From Proteiniphilum propionicum (GTDB lineage Bacteria > Bacteroidota > Bacteroidia > Bacteroidales > Dysgonomonadaceae), in assembly GCF_022267555.1 (NCBI RefSeq), contig NZ_CP073586.1:3018501-3082500 (forward strand): a stretch of DNA of 64,000 nt. The letters run 5' to 3'. Numbering within the stretch: position 1 is the stretch's first letter; each line of letters begins with the position of its first letter. Below, piece by piece: positions 56,556 through 64,000 of this stretch. The notes beneath the pieces are model-generated. The model was not told the origin of the DNA, searched no databases, and worked only from the letters and a program-made list of their open reading frames with translations. The position numbers and the translations under genes were made by a program.

Positions 56556-57851
56556 TCAATTTGAACCATTATTGAGATTCAATTGACTTTCTATGACTTT
56601 CAATTCTGCTGATTTATCAACACCCATTACGCTTAAATTATAATAGACATTTCTAAGTAACAAAAGAATTCCATTGACTTCACTATCAGTAGCATTCCTT
56701 TCTTTTAATAGTCCATCTAATTTTTCCAGCAGAGGAAGTGATTTTTGATACAACTCAACAGTTATTTTATCGTTTTCTACTTGTTGTTGCCTATTTGTCA
56801 ACATTGCTGTTTTCTCCTTGATGTCCTGTGCCTGGAGAATATAATTTCTGGCAAGATTTTCAAGGGCTCTTTCGCAATTGGGATCCTGAGCAAGAGCTTT
56901 GTTGTATTCAACCTCTGCTCCGTCGTAATTACCCTTTTCAGCCAATAAAGCACCTTTCACACTATTCAGGTCGCATGCGTTAGACGGATCGTTTTTGATA
57001 GCCTGGTCCAGGTATTGCATAGCTTTTTCAGAGTCACCCTGGCGAATAAATATATTTACCAGGTTTGGAACAAAATATTTACTCTTGGGGAATTTTTCAG
57101 CTCCATCATACAGGGCTTTAATGTAACTAACCGAATCTCCAATATTTAAATATTCGCTAGCCATCAATTCATATATGTCACTTTCCTTATAAGCACTGTT
57201 TTCAATGAAAGGCTCCTTGGCTGCACGTTCCAGCATAGCCAATGCTCTTTTGTGATCTTCTGCCTGTATAGCCGTGATTATTGCATAGTATTTGATTGTC
57301 TGGTAGGTGCTGTCGAGCACAAATGCATCTTTCTGATCTTCATACATTGGTAATGTTGGAATGTCCCAATATATCTGGAAAAAATCGGTTGATTTCTTGT
57401 AATCCTTTTGCTCGTTGTAAAATACACCTCCATTGATATAAAACTGATGGTTGGCACGAAGAATTCCGGCAATATCTTTGCGGTATTTATTCTTGACTTT
57501 GCCTTTATTATCCGGGAGTTGTCCCAGGGAATCAGCCTTCAAATAAGGCTTATATGACTCCAATAATCCATCGTACATCACCTTATCTTTAGATTTCTGA
57601 CCCAGCATTGTTTTGGTTCTTTCGTTATCGAAAGCTTTGTTGCCTATGTCGCCCATTATCTTCCACGTCTCTGCATCAAGGGCAGTTTCGTCGTTTGTTG
57701 ACGCCTGTTTGATCAATGTCCTTGCCTCATTCAGATCGTCGCGGCCTAATGCTCTCTTTGCATCTTTAAGTGCCGATTTCTGAGCAAAAATGCCACCTGC
57801 AGAAAAAACGGCTACCACTGTTAGGAATAGGATCTTTCTCATTTCATTCAT
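56556..57851 (-). CDS. Exported tetratricopeptide-repeat protein
   Basis: 431 aa. Signal peptide MRKILFLTVVAVFSAGGIFA with cleavage before QKSALK (the start may be the ATG at 57842 rather than 57851). TPR-type helices include YNEQKDYKKSTDFFQIYW, GDSEKAMQYLDQAIKNDPSN and KGNYDGAEVEYNKALAQDPN. Likely a periplasmic scaffold; no partner gene is adjacent. Confidence 0.85.
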   Translation of the reverse strand: MNEMRKILFLTVVAVFSAGGIFAQKSALKDAKRALGRDDLNEARTLIKQASTNDETALDAETWKIMGDIGNKAFDNERTKTMLGQKSKDKVMYDGLLESYKPYLKADSLGQLPDNKGKVKNKYRKDIAGILRANHQFYINGGVFYNEQKDYKKSTDFFQIYWDIPTLPMYEDQKDAFVLDSTYQTIKYYAIITAIQAEDHKRALAMLERAAKEPFIENSAYKESDIYELMASEYLNIGDSVSYIKALYDGAEKFPKSKYFVPNLVNIFIRQGDSEKAMQYLDQAIKNDPSNACDLNSVKGALLAEKGNYDGAEVEYNKALAQDPNCERALENLARNYILQAQDIKEKTAMLTNRQQQVENDKITVELYQKSLPLLEKLDGLLKERNATDSEVNGILLLLRNVYYNLSVMGVDKSAELKVIESQLNLNNGSN

Positions 57852-57942
57852 ATTTTTTGTGATTAAACTAAATTCTTTATCAGATTTTGATTGTTTTATC
57901 TTTTTTGACTAAAATGTACCAAAAAGTTTAAATTGGATTATA

Positions 57943-60483
57943 TTATTCTACACTGTCCGATTCCTGCAGATCATCATCAGGCTCCGTAGATTTATTGTTT
58001 ATCTCATCATCTGAATCTTCAGAGTTTACCTTACAAACCGAAGCAATCTGATCATTTCTTTTATCCAAATTAATAAGGCGCACACCCTGTGTAGCTCTTC
58101 CCATTGTGCGAATATCGGAAATTTTCAGACGTATCGTTATGCCTGATTTGTTAATTATCATTAAATCATTTTCATCGGTCACACTCTTGATTGCCACCAG
58201 TTTACCTGTTTTATCTGTAATGTTCAGTGTTTTAACACCTTTACCTCCTCTGCGTGTGATACGATATACAGGTTCACCATCCTCGTCATTGAGGTAAGTT
58301 CTCTTTCCATATCCCTGTTCCGATACCACAAGAATGGTATTTTCGGAATCGGGAGCCATACAGATCATTCCAATCACACAGTCTTCCCCATCTTCATCAA
58401 GAGTCATACCTCTGACTCCCGTCGCAGTACGTCCCATCGGCCTTACATCATCTTCACTGAAGCGGATGGCCCGACCATTCCTGTTTGCCAGGATCACGTG
58501 TTTGCTGCCGTCGGTCAAACGAACAGATATAACCTGATCGTCATCCCTTATGGTTATAGCGTTTACACCATTCTGTCTGGGACGGGAATAGGCTTCTAAC
58601 AGAGTCTTTTTAACCACACCCTGCTGGGTGCAGAATATAAGATAATGTGAATTGATGTAATCTTCATCCGAAAGGGTCTCCACACGAACAAATGCGGTAA
58701 CTGTGTCATCAGAATCGATATTCAGCAAGTTTTGAATTGCCCGTCCCTTAGAAATTTTGGTACCTTCGGGAATTTCAAATACACGCAACCAGTAACATTT
58801 CCCTTTCTGTGTAAAAAAGAGCATATAGTTGTGATTGGTAGCCGGATAGATATATTCCACGAAATCCTCTTCCCTGGTATCGGACCCCCTGGCCCCTACT
58901 CCACCCCTGTTTTGAGTATGGAAATCTGTAAGAGGAGTACGTTTGATGTATCCCATATGCGAGATAGTAATCACCATCTCTTCGTCTGCATAGAAATCCT
59001 CAGGGTTCATCTCTTCCGATGCAAAGATAATCTCTGAACGGCGTTCATCACCATATTTATTTCGGATCTCTATCAGTTCATCCTTGATAACCTGCATACA
59101 AAGCTCCTCATTGCTCAGTATCTCATTCAGATAGGTGATCAGTTTCTGTATCTCATTATATTCGGCATGCAGCTTATCCTGTTCCAGCCCGGTTAGCTGT
59201 CTTAAACGCATTTCCACGATGGCACGGGACTGAATCTCACTAAGTTCAAATCGCTCCATCAATCGCTGAATGGCTTCCTGCGGAGTGGAAGAACTCCGGA
59301 TGATGGCAATAACCTCGTCAATATTGTCTGAGGCGATAATCAATCCTTCAAGAATATGAGCCCTCTCCTCAGCTTTGCGCAGATCATACTTGGTACGCCT
59401 GATCACCACCTCGTGACGATGTTCCACAAAGAGTTCAATCATCCGTTTAAGTGATAGTAGTTCGGGGCGTCCATTTACCAGCGCTATATTATTTACACTG
59501 AAAGAGGACTGGAGTGCAGTCATTTTATATAACTTGTTAAGCACTACATTGGCGTTACCGTCTCTTTTTATATCTACCACTATGCGCATACCGTCCCTGT
59601 CGGACTCATCATTGATATTGGAAATGCCATCAATTTTCTTGTCTGACACCAGATCGGCAATATTCCTTATCAGGTCGGCTTTATTCACCAGATAGGGTAT
59701 TTCGTATATGATGATTCTATCGTGTGTCTTACCCGATTCAATCTCGGCTTTACCACGCATAACGATGCGCCCCCTGCCAGTTTCAAAAGCCTCCTCAACA
59801 CCTTTGTATCCGTAAATATAGGCTCCGGTAGGAAAATCGGGAGCTTTAATATAATGCATCAATCCTTTGGTATCGATATCATTGTCGTCGATATATGCAA
59901 TTATACCGTTTATACACTCCGTTAGGTTGTGAGGTGCAATATTGGTTGCCATACCCACGGCAATACCTGATGAACCGTTAATTAGAAGGTTGGGGATTCG
60001 TGTGGGGAGAACAGTAGGTTCCAGTAATGTATCGTCAAAGTTAAGTTTAAAATCGACAGTCTCCTTGTCGATATCCCTTAGCATCTCTTCAGCCAGCTTA
60101 TTAAGCCGTGCCTCGGTGTAACGCATGGCAGCGGGGCTGTCTCCGTCAACACTTCCCATGTTTCCCTGTCCATCCACCAGGGTGTAGCGCATGCTCCAAT
60201 CCTGAGCCAGGCGCACCATGGCGTTATACACTGATGAGTCGCCATGGGGATGGAATTTACCCAGAACTTCGCCGACAATCCTCGCGGATTTTTTATGTGG
60301 CTTATCTGATGTGTTTCCAAGTTCAGACATACCGTAAAGGATACGCCTGTGGACCGGTTTGAATCCGTCACGCACATCGGGAAGAGCACGTGAAACGATC
60401 ACTGACATCGAATAATCGATGTATGACGATTTCATTTCATCTTCGATATTAATCTTGATGATTCTGTCTTGCTGATCAATCAT
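57943..60483 (-). CDS. gyrA: DNA gyrase subunit A
   Basis: 846 aa. Introduces negative supercoils with GyrB. The catalytic Tyr is in [13 protein letters not shown], the winged-helix region holds [19 protein letters not shown], and the C-terminal domain has beta-pinwheel repeats with the GyrA box QNRGGVGAR. Position 87 (E. coli numbering, and also the real residue number here) is Asn, encoded by AAC at 60223-60225, where Asp is usual. Position 83 is Ser. The C-terminus is acidic ([18 protein letters not shown]). Confidence 0.96.
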   Translation of the reverse strand: MIDQQDRIIKINIEDEMKSSYIDYSMSVIVSRALPDVRDGFKPVHRRILYGMSELGNTSDKPHKKSARIVGEVLGKFHPHGDSSVYNAMVRLAQDWSMRYTLVDGQGNMGSVDGDSPAAMRYTEARLNKLAEEMLRDIDKETVDFKLNFDDTLLEPTVLPTRIPNLLINGSSGIAVGMATNIAPHNLTECINGIIAYIDDNDIDTKGLMHYIKAPDFPTGAYIYGYKGVEEAFETGRGRIVMRGKAEIESGKTHDRIIIYEIPYLVNKADLIRNIADLVSDKKIDGISNINDESDRDGMRIVVDIKRDGNANVVLNKLYKMTALQSSFSVNNIALVNGRPELLSLKRMIELFVEHRHEVVIRRTKYDLRKAEERAHILEGLIIASDNIDEVIAIIRSSSTPQEAIQRLMERFELSEIQSRAIVEMRLRQLTGLEQDKLHAEYNEIQKLITYLNEILSNEELCMQVIKDELIEIRNKYGDERRSEIIFASEEMNPEDFYADEEMVITISHMGYIKRTPLTDFHTQNRGGVGARGSDTREEDFVEYIYPATNHNYMLFFTQKGKCYWLRVFEIPEGTKISKGRAIQNLLNIDSDDTVTAFVRVETLSDEDYINSHYLIFCTQQGVVKKTLLEAYSRPRQNGVNAITIRDDDQVISVRLTDGSKHVILANRNGRAIRFSEDDVRPMGRTATGVRGMTLDEDGEDCVIGMICMAPDSENTILVVSEQGYGKRTYLNDEDGEPVYRITRRGGKGVKTLNITDKTGKLVAIKSVTDENDLMIINKSGITIRLKISDIRTMGRATQGVRLINLDKRNDQIASVCKVNSEDSDDEINNKSTEPDDDLQESDSVE

Positions 60484-60604
60484 ATTAAAAAGTGATTTTT
60501 CTCTTCAAAAAATATTCTCTATGTAGTTTATTTACAGGTAAATAATGTTTTATTATTACTCACATTTTGACTACACTAAGGTACTGCTTTTCTTTGAATT
60601 TCAC

Positions 60605-60634
60605 AAAAAAACAGGGAGATAATTTCTCCCTGTC
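60605..60634 (-). terminator. Terminator of secA
   Basis: On the minus strand the stem ACAGGGAGA / TCTCCCTGT with a short AATTA-type loop is followed by a run of seven T, about 35 nt after the secA stop. Confidence 0.85.
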
Positions 60635-60666
60635 TAAATGTTTTAAAGGCTTTGCATTCAGTCCTC

Positions 60667-63600
60667 TTATCTGCCGTGGCAGTTTTTGTATTTCTTGCCG
60701 CTGCCACATGGACAGAGATCGTTACGGCCGACTTTTTTTTCTACCCTGATAGGTTCGAGTTTCTGCTTGCGCTGCTGTTGCGGTGAACCGTTGCCATTGC
60801 CATCTCCATCCCCGCCAGGTATTCCTCTTCCTGATTCATCCTTCTGCGTGCGGTATTTGCTGTAATCGGTTTTCTGTTCGGGAGCAGCCCTTCTTACACT
60901 TCCTGGATCCTGTATTGGAATCTGCCCGCGCATTAGAATAGAGACCGCCTTGGAGTTGATATCGTTTACCATTGAATTAAAGAGGTTGAACGATTCCAGT
61001 TTGTAGATCAACAGCGGGTCTTTCTGTTCGTAACTTGCATTTTGTACGGAGTGGCGCAGTTCGTCCATCTCGCGGAGGTGCTCCTTCCAGTCTTCATCGA
61101 TAGTAAGAAGCAATATCGATTTTTCAAACGCTTTTACAAGTGCCTTCGAACCCGATTCATAGGCCTCCTTCAAATTGCATCCGATATTATATACTCTTTT
61201 GCCGTCGGTTATAGGAATCAGAATATTCTCATACATTGCACCTTGATTTTCATAAACCTGCTTTATAACAGGCTGAGCAATCTCGGCAAGCCGTTCCGTT
61301 TTGCGCTTGAATGTTTCAAAAGCTTTGTCTGTTACCGCTTCCAGAATTTCATCGTCCTTCATCTTTTTCATATCTTCCTCTTTGAAAGGAATTTCGAGTG
61401 CCATTACACGAAGAAGGTCGAGCTTCATATTAGTGTAATCATCTTCATTTAGCTCAACAATATTTCTGGCAGTATCAGAAATCATGTTGGCCACGTCATT
61501 ATCGATACGTTCACCCATAAGAGCGTGACGGCGGCGTTTGTAGATAACCTCGCGCTGCGAATTCATAACATCGTCATATTCGAGCAAACGCTTGCGAATT
61601 CCGAAGTTATTCTCTTCAACCTTTTTCTGAGCACGCTCTACCGATTTGCTCAACATACTGTGTTCCAGAACATCCCCCTCTTTGAACCCCATTCGGTCCA
61701 TCAGTCCTGCAATTTTTTCGGTAGCGAACAAGCGCATCAGGTCATCTTCAAGAGATACGAAGAATACTGATGATCCCGGGTCTCCCTGACGTCCGGCGCG
61801 CCCTCGCAACTGCCGGTCTACACGTCGCGACTCATGCCGTTCCGTACCAATTATAGCCAAACCTCCTGCATCTCTTACAGCAGGTGTCAGCTTGATATCG
61901 GTACCACGCCCGGCCATGTTGGTAGCAATAGTTACCACTCCACTCTGGCCGGCATTGGCCACAATTTCGGCTTCTCGCTGGTGAAGCTTGGCATTCAGCA
62001 CATTATGTTTGATCTTACGTAGTGTGAGCATTCGGCTTAGCAGCTCGGAGATCTCCACTGATGTAGTACCCACCAGTACCGGGCGTCCTTTTGAGATAAG
62101 GCTTTCTATCTCTTCTATAACAGCGGTATATTTTTCGCGTTTTGTCTTATATATGCGATCGTTCTGATCGTCACGAACAATAGGTTTGTTGGTAGGTATC
62201 ACCACCACATCAAGTTTGTAGATATCCCAGAACTCGCCTGCTTCGGTCTCAGCTGTTCCAGTCATACCTGCAAGCTTACTATACATCCTGAAAAAATTCT
62301 GCAGTGTAATGGTCGCAAAAGTCTGTGTGGCCGCCTCCACCTTCACCCTCTCTTTTGCCTCAATAGCCTGATGCAGGCCGTCGGAGTAACGGCGTCCCTC
62401 CATCACGCGTCCGGTCTGCTCATCCACTATCTTAACTTTGTTGTCGATCACCACATACTCATCGTCACGATCGAACAGTGTATAAGCCTTCAATAACTGG
62501 TTAACAGTATGTACGCGTTCCGACTTAATGGCGTAGTTCTGGAGAAGTTCGTCCTTTTTGGCTGCTTTCTCTTCATCGTTTAGCGATGCATTTTCCAGAT
62601 CAGACAGCTGAGACGCAATATCGGGCAGGATAAAGAAATGCGGATCGTCAGATTTCCCGGTCAGCATATCTATACCTTTATCTGTCAGCTCAATACTGTT
62701 CATTTTCTCATCAATAACAAAATAAAGCGGATCAGTAACGATATGCATATTACGCATCTGTTCCTGCATGTAGAATGCTTCGGTTTTAAGCATTGCAGCT
62801 TTTACTCCCTGTTCACTGAGATACTTGATAAGAGGTTTGTATTTAGGCATCCCTTTATATGAACGGAAAAGCAGAAGAGTCCCTTCCTCCTGTTCCTTCT
62901 GATCAGATGATGCCATCAATGTTTTGGCTTCGGCAAGCAGGCGTGTTGTAAGCTCCCGTTGTGCTTTCACAATCAATTCAACACGCGGGCGAAACTGATC
63001 AAAAAGCTGATCATCACCTTTGGGGACAGGTCCGGAAATGATTAACGGTGTACGGGCGTCATCAATCAGCACCGAGTCAACCTCGTCCACTATCGCGTAG
63101 TTGTGTTTGCGCTGTACAAGGTCCTTCGGAGAGATAGCCATATTGTCGCGAAGATAATCGAACCCGAACTCGTTGTTTGTACCGAATGTGACATCTGCCT
63201 CGTAAGCTTTGCGCCGAGCGTCGGAATTGGGTTCATGCTTGTCGATGCAATCAACAGACAACCCGTGGAACATGTACATTGGCCCCATCCATTCAGAGTC
63301 ACGCTTGGAGAGATAGTCGTTCACGGTAACCACATGTACCCCCTCATGGGTTAATGCGTTAAGAAATACCGGAAGAGTAGCCACTAGCGTTTTACCTTCT
63401 CCCGTTGCCATCTCTGCAATTTTCCCCTGGTGAAGTACTACACCTCCAAAAAGCTGCACATCGTAGTGAATCATGTCCCAGGTGATCTCGTTTCCACCGG
63501 CAATCCAGTGATTCTGATAAATAGCCTTATCACCTTCAACACGTACAAAGTCGTGTGCAGCAGCCAGGTCACGGTCGAAATCGGTAGCAGTAACCACTAT

Positions 63601-63978
63601 CTCCCCGTTCTGTGTAAAACGGCGGGCTGTATCTTTCATGACAGAGAAGGCCAAAGGCAATACTTCACTTAAGATCTTTTCATATTTCTCAGTGATCTCC
63701 TTTTCCAACTTGTCTATCTGGTTCCAGACAGCTTCACGTTCATCCAGCTCTATCTCTTCCATGCCGGCTTTCAGGTTATCTATCTGGGCTTTCTCTTCGG
63801 AAACATATTCTTGAATACGTTTCTCCAGCTCTTTGGTCTTTGCACGAAGTTCATCGTTAGAGAGGCTCTCTACTTCTAAATAGGCTTCTTTAATTTTTGT
63901 TACAACCGGATTGATTTCGTTCAGGTCGCGTTGTGCTTTATTACCAAATATTTTTGATATAATATCGTTGAATCCCAT
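60667..63978 (-). CDS. secA: Preprotein translocase ATPase SecA
   Basis: 1103 aa, long form usual in Bacteroidetes. Drives proteins through SecYEG. Walker A region [21 protein letters not shown] box in [19 protein letters not shown], and helicase motifs [12 protein letters not shown] and [10 protein letters not shown]. An insert of about 200 residues lies within the N-terminal ATPase region (including [20 protein letters not shown]). The C-terminus has a Gly/Asn-rich linker and the zinc-binding [14 protein letters not shown] that contacts SecB or ribosomes. The start ATG at 63978 leaves 22 nt to the window edge. Confidence 0.97.
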   Translation of the reverse strand: MGFNDIISKIFGNKAQRDLNEINPVVTKIKEAYLEVESLSNDELRAKTKELEKRIQEYVSEEKAQIDNLKAGMEEIELDEREAVWNQIDKLEKEITEKYEKILSEVLPLAFSVMKDTARRFTQNGEIVVTATDFDRDLAAAHDFVRVEGDKAIYQNHWIAGGNEITWDMIHYDVQLFGGVVLHQGKIAEMATGEGKTLVATLPVFLNALTHEGVHVVTVNDYLSKRDSEWMGPMYMFHGLSVDCIDKHEPNSDARRKAYEADVTFGTNNEFGFDYLRDNMAISPKDLVQRKHNYAIVDEVDSVLIDDARTPLIISGPVPKGDDQLFDQFRPRVELIVKAQRELTTRLLAEAKTLMASSDQKEQEEGTLLLFRSYKGMPKYKPLIKYLSEQGVKAAMLKTEAFYMQEQMRNMHIVTDPLYFVIDEKMNSIELTDKGIDMLTGKSDDPHFFILPDIASQLSDLENASLNDEEKAAKKDELLQNYAIKSERVHTVNQLLKAYTLFDRDDEYVVIDNKVKIVDEQTGRVMEGRRYSDGLHQAIEAKERVKVEAATQTFATITLQNFFRMYSKLAGMTGTAETEAGEFWDIYKLDVVVIPTNKPIVRDDQNDRIYKTKREKYTAVIEEIESLISKGRPVLVGTTSVEISELLSRMLTLRKIKHNVLNAKLHQREAEIVANAGQSGVVTIATNMAGRGTDIKLTPAVRDAGGLAIIGTERHESRRVDRQLRGRAGRQGDPGSSVFFVSLEDDLMRLFATEKIAGLMDRMGFKEGDVLEHSMLSKSVERAQKKVEENNFGIRKRLLEYDDVMNSQREVIYKRRRHALMGERIDNDVANMISDTARNIVELNEDDYTNMKLDLLRVMALEIPFKEEDMKKMKDDEILEAVTDKAFETFKRKTERLAEIAQPVIKQVYENQGAMYENILIPITDGKRVYNIGCNLKEAYESGSKALVKAFEKSILLLTIDEDWKEHLREMDELRHSVQNASYEQKDPLLIYKLESFNLFNSMVNDINSKAVSILMRGQIPIQDPGSVRRAAPEQKTDYSKYRTQKDESGRGIPGGDGDGNGNGSPQQQRKQKLEPIRVEKKVGRNDLCPCGSGKKYKNCHGR

Positions 63979-64000
63979 AGTTTTATTATTGTGAGGCAGG

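Noticed and set aside
57943-63978. Replication origin near gyrA
   Set aside because: gyrA is sometimes near oriC, but there is no dnaA, dnaN or gyrB here and no DnaA-box cluster was found.

Overview
The window comes from a member of the Bacteroidetes, most likely order Bacteroidales. The evidence is the TTTG-19-TAnnTTTG promoters, the near absence of Shine-Dalgarno sequences, lipoproteins with acidic residues after the lipobox cysteine, and families such as DUF3098, DUF4465, DUF5074 and DUF6580. A Dysgonomonadaceae/Porphyromonadaceae-like relative is a guess; no rRNA or species marker is present.

Layout. 1-3163: the 3' part of a G+C-rich RND efflux pump, a decayed beta-propeller lipoprotein gene, an 11-bp tandem repeat and tRNA-Val(TAC) with its own promoter and terminator, which looks like the edge of an old insertion. 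3433-9507 (+): purB, an RluB-type pseudouridine synthase, asnS and lepA. 9763-36890: about 27 kb entirely on the minus strand and built around vitamin B12. 38987-50057 (+): cca, terC, ftsX-DUF3098-uppP-truB-queA-folK, a patatin, a GH13 enzyme and prs. 50223-63978 (mostly -): a phosphatase, DUF454 (+), HD hydrolase, pyrF, prfA, purM, a TPR protein, gyrA and secA.

The B12 block holds four cobalamin riboswitches, each with a Bacteroidetes -7 box just upstream. Two control btuB-btuG outer-membrane uptake operons. One controls nrdD-nrdG, the B12-independent anaerobic ribonucleotide reductase. One controls metE, the B12-independent methionine synthase. metE is cut in two by an IS1182-type element, so methionine synthesis here should depend on a B12-dependent MetH, or on imported methionine. 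The second uptake operon is larger: it also carries a PKD-like surface lipoprotein with a nonsense codon, two tandem repeat-rich surface lipoproteins not known to me as B12 genes, and a DUF6580 membrane protein. A larA-larE-larB group (nickel-pincer racemase) lies between this operon and metE.

The most novel items are the tandem repeat lipoproteins and DUF6580 protein in a B12 operon, the shared switch-like leader of the two btuB genes, and the picture of a genome that has lost a B12-independent enzyme while keeping two B12-capture systems. Other points: GyrA has Asn at position 87, a yidE-like transporter gene has lost its middle, and a 109-bp MITE-like sequence lies before the patatin gene.
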